A stretch of 64,000 nucleotides of DNA, taken from Clostridiales bacterium. Lineage in GTDB: Bacteria > Bacillota > Clostridia > Oscillospirales > Oscillospiraceae. Positions 52,712 through 59,995 of the stretch are shown piece by piece. The stretch covers positions 1-64,000 of the forward strand of contig DYCR01000003.1 of assembly GCA_019418025.1 (NCBI GenBank), read 5' to 3'. Position 1 is the first letter of the stretch. Every line of letters begins with the position of its first letter. Made by a program: the position numbers and the translations under genes. A model generated the notes under the pieces. That model worked only from the letters and a program-made list of their open reading frames with translations. It was not told the DNA's origin and searched no databases.

Positions 52712-53284
52712 TTATTTGCAAAGCTGCTCCAGCAGCTCACGGCATTTTTCCTGAAAGCTCGGTAAATCACCGGTGTTTTCCAGCACCACGTCGCAGGCCT
52801 CGGCAAAAAAGCCGTCGGGCTTCTGGGCTGCGATCCGTTTTCTGGCATATTCCTCCGAAATGCCGTCCCGACACATCAGCCGTGCCACTCGGGATTCCAC
52901 CGGCGCCGTCACCGCCACCGTCACGTCGCACAGCTCTGCCAGTCCCCCCTCAAACAGGGCGATGGCATCGATGGCGGTCAGCCTCGGGGCAGACTCCAGA
53001 CGGCGCAGGACCTCTGCCCTGACGGCGCTGTGGGTGATGCGGTTCAGGTCCAGAAGGGCCTCGGGGTCGGCAAAGACCATGCCCCCCAGTTTTTTTCGGT
53101 CCAGAACACCGTTTTCCATCGTTTCCGGAAATCTTTCTGCAATATCAGTCAGCATCTGCCTGTCAGACCTCAGCAGCCCGTGATAGATCTCGTCACAGTC
53201 GAGGATCATGCCCCCCCGAGCTTGGATCTGGCGCAGCAGGGTGGTCTTGCCGCAGCCGGTTCCCCCCGTAATGCCGATGATCAT
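52712..53284 (-). CDS. coaE: Dephospho-CoA kinase
   Basis: A 190-residue P-loop kinase: GGTGCGKTT (7-15), ILDCDEIYHGLL and the GISEEYARKRIAAQ lid. It adds the 3'-phosphate that completes CoA. Its start overlaps the end of the threonylcarbamoyl-AMP synthase gene by four bases, so the two are coupled. Confidence 0.93.
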   Translation of the reverse strand: MIIGITGGTGCGKTTLLRQIQARGGMILDCDEIYHGLLRSDRQMLTDIAERFPETMENGVLDRKKLGGMVFADPEALLDLNRITHSAVRAEVLRRLESAPRLTAIDAIALFEGGLAELCDVTVAVTAPVESRVARLMCRDGISEEYARKRIAAQKPDGFFAEACDVVLENTGDLPSFQEKCRELLEQLCK

Positions 53285-54315
53285 GCCTCTGCCTCCGCAT
53301 CCACCACATGGAAGGCCGCTGCCTTTTTCAGCCGGTTCTGCACCGCATAGGCAACACCGCCCCCCTCGGGGCAGCGGGCAAAGACCCGATGGATTTTGGG
53401 ATCATCCAAAATCCGCAGCGCATCAAACAGCCCTGCCGACAGGGTATTCACATCCGACTCCTGCCCATAAGACAGGGGGTCGCAGTCTGCATAGAGGGGC
53501 AGCTCCTCCTCAAAGCACAGGACCCGATCACCGGACTGATAGAATTTATGGACATATTCGGCAGCCTTTTCCCGACTGCCCGAAACGATCACCACACTGG
53601 CGCAGGGGGCATAGTGGCGGTATTTCATGCCGGGGGCCTTGACCACCTTTGCCGGATCGATCTGGGCGGTGACCGCTTCGTCAATGGTCAGCTCCCCCAG
53701 AACCTCCGTCAGCTGCTCCGGCGTGATTCCGCCGGGGCGCAGCAGTCTTGCAGGCTTCTCCGTCAGATCCACGATGGTGGACTCCACCCCCACGCTGCAG
53801 GGGCCGCCGTCGATGACTGCGTCGATCCGCCCGTCGTGGTCGTGCAGCACGTGCTGCGCCGTGGTGGTGGAGGGCTTGCCGGAAATATTGGCAGAGGGCG
53901 CCGCCACCGGAACACCTGCCAGACGGATCATCTCTCTGGTGACGGGGCTGTTGGGGCAGCGGATCGCCACCGTGCTGAGCCCGCCGGTGGTGCGCTTGGG
54001 CACGATGTCCCGTGCAGGCAGGACAATGGTCAGAGGACCGGGCCAGAATTTTTCCGCCAGAAGGTAGGCCTCCTGGGGGATATGGTGGCAGAAGCGCTCC
54101 ATTTCCTCCGGCTCTGCCACATGGAGGATCAAGGGGTTATCCTGAGGGCGGCCCTTTGCCTCGAAAATTTTTGCCACCGCCTGTTCATCCAGTCCGTTGG
54201 CACCCAGACCGTAGACCGTCTCGGTGGGGATGGCGACCAAGCCGCCCTCCCGGATGATCTTTGCCGCAGCGGATGCGGCATTTGCATCCTGCGCAGACAA
54301 ACGCAAGGTATTCAT
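53281..54315 (-). CDS. L-threonylcarbamoyladenylate synthase (Sua5 type)
   Basis: A 344-residue protein with an N-terminal YrdC domain (PTETVYGLGANG, DNPLILHV, FWPGPLTIVLP, RCPNSPVTREM) and a C-terminal Sua5 domain joined by a conserved linker. It makes threonylcarbamoyl-AMP for the t6A modification of ANN-decoding tRNAs. It overlaps coaE by an ATGA junction. Confidence 0.93.
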   Translation of the reverse strand: MNTLRLSAQDANAASAAAKIIREGGLVAIPTETVYGLGANGLDEQAVAKIFEAKGRPQDNPLILHVAEPEEMERFCHHIPQEAYLLAEKFWPGPLTIVLPARDIVPKRTTGGLSTVAIRCPNSPVTREMIRLAGVPVAAPSANISGKPSTTTAQHVLHDHDGRIDAVIDGGPCSVGVESTIVDLTEKPARLLRPGGITPEQLTEVLGELTIDEAVTAQIDPAKVVKAPGMKYRHYAPCASVVIVSGSREKAAEYVHKFYQSGDRVLCFEEELPLYADCDPLSYGQESDVNTLSAGLFDALRILDDPKIHRVFARCPEGGGVAYAVQNRLKKAAAFHVVDAEAEA

Positions 54316-54344
54316 GGTATGACCTTCTTTATCTTAAAAATATA

Positions 54345-55406
54345 TCAGCCCTGAGCATTTTTCAGCTTCTCTGCCTGATCGGCTGTGGCAAGGCCGTCGA
54401 TGATCTCGTCCAAGGCCCCGTCCATCACCGAGTCGATCTTGTAAAGCGTCAGACCGATGCGGTGATCGGTGACGCGGCCCTGCGGGAAATTATAGGTGCG
54501 GATGCGCTCGTTGCGCATGCCTGTGCCGATCTGGCTGCGGCGCAGCCCCGTCACCTCCGACTCCACCCGCTCCTGCTCGATCTCGTAGAGCTTGGAGGCA
54601 AGCATCCGCATACACTTTTCTCTGTTTTGCAGCTGGCTGCGCTCCTCCTGACAGGCCACCACGATGCCCGAGGGCTTGTGGATCAGCCGGACTGCGGAGC
54701 TGGTCTTGTTGACGTGCTGACCGCCGGCACCGGAGGCACGGAACACCTGCATCTCGATGTCCGCCGGATTGATCTGCACGTCCACCTCCTCCATCTCAGG
54801 CAGCACCGCCACCGTGGCGGTGGAGGTGTGGACCCGTCCGCCGGACTCCGTCTCCGGCACACGCTGAACACGGTGGACACCGGATTCATATTTGAGTCTT
54901 GAGTACGCCCCCCGTCCGTTGATGACAAAGTCCGCTTCCTTCACGCCGCCCAGCTCGGTGTCGGAGTAGTTCAGCAGCTCCACGCTCCAGCCCTTCTGGT
55001 TGGCATACATGGAATACATCCGGAACAGGCTGTGGGCAAACAGGGCGCTCTCCTCGCCGCCCACGCCCCCGCGGATCTCCACGATAACGCTCTTGTCGTC
55101 GTTGGGGTCCTTCGGCAGGAGCAGCAGCTGAAGCTGACGGTACAGCTCCTCCTGGCGCTGCTTGGCAGACAGGAACGTCTCCTGACAGAACTCCCGCATT
55201 TCCGGGTCGCTCATCAGCTCCTCGGCCTCTGCCTGCTCCACAATGGCGGCATTGTATTGCCGAAAGCACTCCACGATGGGCTCCAGATCATTTTTTTCAC
55301 GCAGAAGCTTCGCCGCCTTTTTGGGGTCTGCGTAAAAATCCGGCTGTTCGGACTTGGCGCAAAGCTCTTCATAACGGTTCTCCACCGCATGCAGTTTCTC
55401 CAGCAT
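54345..55406 (-). CDS. prfA: Peptide chain release factor 1
   Basis: A protein of about 353 residues. GAGGQHVNKT carries the GGQ catalytic tripeptide. The stop-codon-reading tripeptide is Pro-Glu-Thr in HRVQRVPETESGGRVHTS, a PxT variant of the more usual PAT or PVT. It releases peptides at UAA and UAG. The start chosen is ATG at 55406, with TTGGAG nine bases upstream; a TTG at 55421 overlaps that site. Confidence 0.95.
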   Translation of the reverse strand: MLEKLHAVENRYEELCAKSEQPDFYADPKKAAKLLREKNDLEPIVECFRQYNAAIVEQAEAEELMSDPEMREFCQETFLSAKQRQEELYRQLQLLLLPKDPNDDKSVIVEIRGGVGGEESALFAHSLFRMYSMYANQKGWSVELLNYSDTELGGVKEADFVINGRGAYSRLKYESGVHRVQRVPETESGGRVHTSTATVAVLPEMEEVDVQINPADIEMQVFRASGAGGQHVNKTSSAVRLIHKPSGIVVACQEERSQLQNREKCMRMLASKLYEIEQERVESEVTGLRRSQIGTGMRNERIRTYNFPQGRVTDHRIGLTLYKIDSVMDGALDEIIDGLATADQAEKLKNAQG

Positions 55407-55465
55407 AAATCGATTCTCCAAAAGTTTACAGTATCAAATGCCCCGTTTCGGGCAAGGTAACATCG

Positions 55466-56266
55466 TCAGGCAAGCTTGTAGACATTCACAAGGCAGCTGG
55501 CCCGGTCGTGAAGGGTTTTCGTCTCGGAAAGCCGCTTTGCGCCCTCCGGGCCGATCCGGAACACATGGGGTGTCATGGACAGCAGGTTCTGAACCTGCTC
55601 ATCATGTACCGTAAATTCAAAGGAAACAGGAATCGACTCAACCAGACGAAAGCCCTCAAGCATGGGCACGCTGTCCTTTTCCTTCCGGTGCAGCTCCGGA
55701 TAGATGATGGATTTCAGCCCCAGCAGGTGATCCTGCGCTGCCAGAACCTGAACAAAGACACCATCGGGTCTCAGTACCCGTTTGAACTCTGCCGGCAGAG
55801 TCAGGGCGAACATGCTCATCAGCAGCCCCACCTCGGCATCCGCCACCGGAAGGTGGGCCGCGGTGCCGCAGATCCACGTGGGGCCCTTATACTGAGCCGC
55901 GGCGCACCGCACCGCCTCTTTGGAAATATCCAGACCAACCAGCTCGGCTCCCAGAGCCTCAGCCACCCGGGTGGCGTAGTAGCCCTCGCCGCAGCCAACG
56001 TCCAGAACCGGACCGGATGCGCCGTGGGCAAGGGCCGCCGCCTTCACTGCCTCCACAATGGGGGCATAGGTCTGGGTCTGCAAAAAATCCCTGCGGGACA
56101 GCACCTGCTGACGGGTATCCCCGGGGTGGAGGGAATGCTTCTGCTGAACCACCAGCAAATTGACATACCCCTGACGGGCAAGGTCAAACCCGTGTCCGCT
56201 GCCGCAGCAATAGCTGCGCCCGACCCTTTGCAGTTTTTCTTCACATATGGGACAGATCAGCTCCAC
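55466..56266 (-). CDS. 23S rRNA guanine-N1 methyltransferase, RlmA-like
   Basis: A 266-residue protein with an N-terminal zinc finger (Cys5, Cys8, Cys21, His25), then a class I SAM methyltransferase with VLDVGCGEGYY, and ending in HDRASCLVNVYKL. It matches RlmA proteins that methylate G745 or G748 in 23S rRNA helix 35. The start is GTG at 56266 with an AGGCAGGGAG site. Which of the two guanines is modified cannot be told. Confidence 0.88.
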   Translation of the reverse strand: MELICPICEEKLQRVGRSYCCGSGHGFDLARQGYVNLLVVQQKHSLHPGDTRQQVLSRRDFLQTQTYAPIVEAVKAAALAHGASGPVLDVGCGEGYYATRVAEALGAELVGLDISKEAVRCAAAQYKGPTWICGTAAHLPVADAEVGLLMSMFALTLPAEFKRVLRPDGVFVQVLAAQDHLLGLKSIIYPELHRKEKDSVPMLEGFRLVESIPVSFEFTVHDEQVQNLLSMTPHVFRIGPEGAKRLSETKTLHDRASCLVNVYKLA

Positions 56267-56299
56267 GGATCTCCCTGCCTTTCTTTTTGTTATTGGTAT

Positions 56300-56328
56300 A
56301 TCATACCCTATTTTCTCCGCTTCGTCAA
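56300..56328 (-). promoter_or_regulatory. Promoter of the rlmA-like gene
   Basis: TTGACG (56323-56328) lies 17 bases from TATGAT (56300-56305) on the minus strand. Confidence 0.7.
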
Positions 56329-56344
56329 AGGTTTTCAGAAAGGA

Positions 56345-57031
56345 ATGAAGGTTTTGCGAAGATTTATTGCACTCATCTTAGCCGGAATCCTGTTTTGCCC
56401 CACGGTTTCGGCAAATTCCGACCGGAAATATATCGCCATCACATTCGACGACGGTCCCTCCGGCAGGTTCACCGAGGCACTTCTGGACGGTCTGAAGGAG
56501 CGTGATGTCCACGCCACGTTCTTTCTGTGCGGCTATCGGCTGAAGGACTACCCAAAGCTTGCCGCACGCATCCATCAGGAGGGCCACGAGATCGGTCTGC
56601 ACGGCTACTCCCACGACTCCATGGCACAGATGAGCGCCCAGACGGTGCGTCAGGAGCTGAAGGACACGCTGGCCCTGCTGCCCGAGGGGTGCCGGGTGCG
56701 GACCATGCGCCCGCCCGGAGGAGCCTCTGCCCCCAGTGTCCGGCAGGTCTGTCTGGAGATGGGACTTTCCATCATCACCTGGTCCGTTGACCCAAGGGAC
56801 TGGGCCACCGACTGTGTATCGAAAATCGAGCAGTCAGTTATGGAGCAGGCCGCCGACGGGGACGTGATCCTGATGCACGACATGTCCGACAGCTCTGTGG
56901 AGGCGGCCCTGTATCTGGTGGATGCCCTCAGCGCTCAGGGCTATGAATTCGTCACCGTGTCTCAGCTTGCCACGCTTCAGGGCTTCCGACCGGAGCCCGG
57001 GGAGGTCTACGGCGGTTTTTTCGACAGCTGA
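56345..57031 (+). CDS. Secreted polysaccharide deacetylase (NodB domain)
   Basis: A protein of about 228 residues: signal peptide (basic start then a 17-residue hydrophobic core ending near SANS), then a CE4 NodB domain with TFDDGPS (catalytic Asp and metal Asp), HGYSHDSM (two metal His), RPPGG and ILMHD. It removes acetyl groups from peptidoglycan or chitin-like polymers. AAAGGA abuts the ATG at 56345, so translation may begin at TTG 56354, nine bases from that site; the signal peptide is intact either way. Confidence 0.88.
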   Translation: MKVLRRFIALILAGILFCPTVSANSDRKYIAITFDDGPSGRFTEALLDGLKERDVHATFFLCGYRLKDYPKLAARIHQEGHEIGLHGYSHDSMAQMSAQTVRQELKDTLALLPEGCRVRTMRPPGGASAPSVRQVCLEMGLSIITWSVDPRDWATDCVSKIEQSVMEQAADGDVILMHDMSDSSVEAALYLVDALSAQGYEFVTVSQLATLQGFRPEPGEVYGGFFDS

Positions 57032-57067
57032 AAAAATAAGCATTTCTGAAAAATCCCACGGTACTTC

Positions 57068-57095
57068 TTGCCAACGGGTCCAAATATGGTATAAT
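57068..57095 (+). promoter_or_regulatory. Promoter of the lipid kinase operon
   Basis: TTGCCA (57068-57073) lies 16 bases from a perfect TATAAT (57090-57095). Confidence 0.75.
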
Positions 57096-57146
57096 GGCTC
57101 CATATGCTGTAAAAATACCATTCCCCCCTTAAAGGAGGTGCCGTTT

Positions 57147-58037
57147 ATGCAGAAAATGCTGTTTATCATGAATCCCTGCGCCGGTGTGCGCAAGGCCAAC
57201 AAATATCTGACCCAGATCCTCTCCATCTTCAATCAGGCCGGCTACGAGGTCACCGCCTACATGACCGCCGACCGAGGTGATGGCACCCAGATCGTCAAGC
57301 GCCGTCTGGCCGACCACGATCTGGTGGTCTGCGCAGGCGGTGACGGGACCCTGAACGAGATCATCAGCGGGGTCCTGTCCACGGGACTGGACCGGCCCAT
57401 CGGCTATATCCCCTGCGGCTCCACCAACGACTTTGCCTCCTCGCTGAAGCTGTCGGGCAACGTCCTTCAGGCCGCCAAGGATATCGTCCGGGGCATCCCC
57501 ATCACCTATGATATCGGCCGCTTCAACGACCGATATTTTTCCTATGTTGCCTCCTTCGGTGCCTTCACCAAGGCCTCCTACTCCACCCCCCAGAGCGTGA
57601 AGAACGCACTGGGGCATCTGGCCTATATCCTCGAGGGCATTCAGGAGCTGCCCCAGCTGCGCACCACCCACATGCGTGTGGTTCTGGAAAACGAAACCAT
57701 CGAGGACGATTTCATCTTCGGTGCCGTCAGCAACTCCACCTCCGTGGGGGGCATCCTGACCCTGTCCCCTGCTCAGGTGGACATGCGGGACGGGAAATTT
57801 GAGATTTTACTGGTCCGTGTGCCAAAAGATCCCATGGAGCTGCACGAGTGCATCGTGGCCCTGCGGACCCAGAAATACGACTGCGGCATGATCACCTTCC
57901 GCTCCACCCCCAGTCTGACCGTTTTCCCGGACCCGGAGATGCCCTGGACTCTGGACGGCGAGAAAGCCGACGGTCAGCCCATGATCCAGATCGACAACCT
58001 GAACCACGCCATCCGGCTGATACAGAACGGAGTGTGA
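57147..58037 (+). CDS. Diacylglycerol kinase-family lipid kinase
   Basis: A 296-residue protein with the DAGK_cat signature GGDGTLNE (Gly64-Asp66-Gly67-Thr68), IPCGSTNDFA and a C-terminal YegS/DgkB-like domain (PWTLDGEKA). It phosphorylates diacylglycerol or a related lipid and recycles it into phospholipid synthesis. AAAGGAGGTG precedes ATG at 57147. The next gene begins two bases after its stop. Confidence 0.9.
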   Translation: MQKMLFIMNPCAGVRKANKYLTQILSIFNQAGYEVTAYMTADRGDGTQIVKRRLADHDLVVCAGGDGTLNEIISGVLSTGLDRPIGYIPCGSTNDFASSLKLSGNVLQAAKDIVRGIPITYDIGRFNDRYFSYVASFGAFTKASYSTPQSVKNALGHLAYILEGIQELPQLRTTHMRVVLENETIEDDFIFGAVSNSTSVGGILTLSPAQVDMRDGKFEILLVRVPKDPMELHECIVALRTQKYDCGMITFRSTPSLTVFPDPEMPWTLDGEKADGQPMIQIDNLNHAIRLIQNGV

Positions 58038-58039
58038 CC

Positions 58040-58510
58040 ATGCGCAACACAACACTGTGCTACATCACCCAAGGGGATCAGGTGCTGATGCTGCACCGGA
58101 TCAAGAAAAAGAACGACATCAACCACGACAAGTGGATCGGCATCGGCGGCAAATTCGAGGGGGAGGAGACCCCCGACGAGTGTCTGCTGCGGGAGGCTCT
58201 GGAGGAAACGGGGCTGACCCTGACCCGATGGCAGTGCCGGGGGGTTGTGACCTTCCTGACCGAAAACCCGGGCGACTGCCAGTTTATGTACTTATTCACC
58301 GCCGACGGCTTCACCGGACAGCTGAAAGACTGCGACGAGGGGGAGCTGCAATGGATCTCCCGGGCATTTCTGGACAGCCTGCCAAAGTGGGAGGGGGACA
58401 AGATCTTTTTGGATCTTCTGTGGCAGGATGCGCCCTTTTTCCTGCTGAAGCTGCGCTACAATGGGGACCGACTGGTGGAAGCCGTCCTAAACGGCGAAAA
58501 AATTCGTTGA
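58040..58510 (+). CDS. NUDIX hydrolase (MutT/YtkD-like)
   Basis: A 156-residue protein with a perfect Nudix box from Gly37 to Leu59: GKFEGEETPDECLLREALEE then TGL. The short insert and downstream FLTENPGDCQFMYLF fit 8-oxo-dGTP diphosphatases of the Firmicute MutT group. It is translationally close to the lipid kinase gene. Its last codons resemble the sequence that starts the second unit of the tandem duplication downstream. Confidence 0.9.
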   Translation: MRNTTLCYITQGDQVLMLHRIKKKNDINHDKWIGIGGKFEGEETPDECLLREALEETGLTLTRWQCRGVVTFLTENPGDCQFMYLFTADGFTGQLKDCDEGELQWISRAFLDSLPKWEGDKIFLDLLWQDAPFFLLKLRYNGDRLVEAVLNGEKIR

Positions 58511-58560
58511 TTCACACAAAAATCATCCCTCTTTTTTGTAAGGCCCTGCCGCAAATAGGC

Positions 58561-58589
58561 TTGACGCTTGAATATGCGTGGGGTAACAT
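58561..58589 (+). promoter_or_regulatory. Promoter of secreted protein gene 1
   Basis: TTGACG lies 17 bases from TAACAT (58584-58589). The leader is about 80 bases and identical to that of gene 2. Confidence 0.7.
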
Positions 58590-58676
58590 ATAGGTAAGGA
58601 AAAGGATTTGCCCTCGCATACTGTCCACCTTCCGATCTGCGATCAAAAATCCACATGATGAAAGGATGAATCTGCG

Positions 58677-59108
58677 ATGACAAAAAAGAAAGCCCCCATT
58701 GTAACAGCTGCCGTATTGGTCTGCGCACTGGCTGTGGGTTCGGCACATGCCATGACGGTTTCCCCAACCATCGATCCATCCGTCCCCACGGTTTCTGCCG
58801 AGGCTCAGTCCCGTGATTTAATAATCAATTCCGGTACGATATCTAATGGTACAGGACTGAACGAAACCTACAACTTGAGCCCCTCAAACGGCAGATATAT
58901 CAATCTGTATGTAGAAAACACCGGCAGTGTGGCTATTGTCACCTCCATCAACGGGCAGGGTGATCGTACCTTCCAGCCCGGCGAAAAGGGTCATATCTCC
59001 ATCACCGCCTCTTGGTATAGTCGGAACTATCAATTTAAGGCGACACCTCTTGGTGGTCAGGCTACATTCTTCTACGCAACTGCTCAGCGTGATAACCCTG
59101 TAGACTAA
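58677..59108 (+). CDS. Secreted protein, tandem paralogue 1
   Basis: A 143-residue protein: lysine-rich start and 17-residue hydrophobic core with signal peptidase site after AHA (residue 25). The mature part is beta-rich, with a variable stretch at residues 47-70 and a conserved C-terminal half (FQPGEKGHISITASWYSRNY; PLGG; AQRDNPV). No cysteines remain after cleavage and there is no anchor, so it is probably released. I do not recognise a family. AAAGGA lies ten bases before ATG. Confidence 0.8.
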   Translation: MTKKKAPIVTAAVLVCALAVGSAHAMTVSPTIDPSVPTVSAEAQSRDLIINSGTISNGTGLNETYNLSPSNGRYINLYVENTGSVAIVTSINGQGDRTFQPGEKGHISITASWYSRNYQFKATPLGGQATFFYATAQRDNPVD

Positions 59109-59159
59109 TCACGAGCCGTTCTCCCGTTTGCCGCAGCTGCGGCAGTCCATCAAAATTTT

Positions 59160-59194
59160 GCGTGCCGGAACCTCTGTTTCGGCACGCTTTTTGT
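59160..59194 (+). terminator. Terminator of secreted protein gene 1
   Basis: GCGTGCCG/CGGCACGC followed by TTTTTG. An additional palindrome GCCGCAGCTGCGGC lies upstream. Confidence 0.88.
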
Positions 59195-59278
59195 TGCAAT
59201 CAGGGGAAAAACGGAGAAAAATCGTTGATTTACACAAAAATCGCCCCTCTTTTTTGTAAGGCCCTGCCGCAAATAGGC

Positions 59279-59307
59279 TTGACGCTTGAATATGCGTGGG
59301 GTAACAT
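59279..59307 (+). promoter_or_regulatory. Promoter of secreted protein gene 2
   Basis: TTGACG-17-TAACAT, identical to the unit 1 promoter. Confidence 0.7.
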
Positions 59308-59394
59308 ATAGGTAAGGAAAAGGATTTGCCCTCGCATACTGTCCACCTTCCGATCTGCGATCAAAAATCCACATGATGAAAGGATGAATCTGCG

Positions 59395-59829
59395 ATGACA
59401 AAAAAGAAAGCCCCCATTATGGCATCTGCCGTATTGGTCTGCGCACTGGCTGTGGGTTCGGCACACGCCATGACGGTTTCCCCAACCATCGATTCGGCTG
59501 TCCCCACGGTTTCTGCCGAGGTACAGCACCGAGATTTAGAACTCGGTTCCGGTACCATATACGACAACGGAAACGGGTGGAAAGATTATTATAAGCTGAG
59601 TCCCGACAATGGTAAGTATATCAACCTGTATGTGGAAAACCTCGGCAGCGTGGCCGTCGTTGCCTCCATCAACGACCAGAGCAAGCGTACCTTCCAACCC
59701 GGCGAAAAGGGTCATATCTCCATCACCGCCTCTTGGTACAGTCGAAACTATGAATTCAAGATCTCACCTCTCGGTGGTGATGCCACATTCTTCTATGCAA
59801 TGGCTCAGCGCGATAACCCTGTCCCCTAA
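59395..59829 (+). CDS. Secreted protein, tandem paralogue 2
   Basis: A 144-residue paralogue of the previous gene with a near-identical signal peptide and the same C-terminal core. Residues about 44-70 and several surface-type positions differ (for example LELGSGTIYDNGNGWKDYY in place of LIINSGTISNGTGLNETYN). Expression signals are the same, so both are probably made together. Function unknown. Confidence 0.8.
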   Translation: MTKKKAPIMASAVLVCALAVGSAHAMTVSPTIDSAVPTVSAEVQHRDLELGSGTIYDNGNGWKDYYKLSPDNGKYINLYVENLGSVAVVASINDQSKRTFQPGEKGHISITASWYSRNYEFKISPLGGDATFFYAMAQRDNPVP

Positions 59830-59880
59830 TCACGAGCCGTTCTCCCGTTTGCCGCAGCTGCGGCAGTCCATCAAAATTTT

Positions 59881-59915
59881 GCGTGCCGGAACCTCTGTTT
59901 CGGCACGCTTTTTGT
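59881..59915 (+). terminator. Terminator of secreted protein gene 2
   Basis: Same GCGTGCCG/CGGCACGC stem and T run as unit 1. Confidence 0.88.
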
Positions 59916-59943
59916 TGCAATCAGGGGCAAAAAGCGGTATGAT
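59915..59943 (+). promoter_or_regulatory. Promoter of the ParB-like/BMP fusion gene
   Basis: TTGCAA (59915-59920) lies 17 bases from TATGAT (59938-59943). The -35 lies in the duplicated unit and the -10 outside it, so only the second unit provides a complete promoter. Confidence 0.65.
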
Positions 59944-59995
59944 ATCCTTACATTATCATTGATGTGTCACCGTGCATTGAAGGAGGACTTTTGCA

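Larger units (their letters stand above)
58491..59210 (+). repeat. Tandem duplication, unit 1
   Basis: About 720 bp containing promoter, secreted-protein gene and terminator, repeated directly at 59211-59932. Non-coding parts are almost identical between units. Confidence 0.92.
59211..59932 (+). repeat. Tandem duplication, unit 2
   Basis: Direct copy of unit 1, offset by 718 bp upstream and 721 bp downstream of the coding region because gene 2 is one codon longer. Confidence 0.92.
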
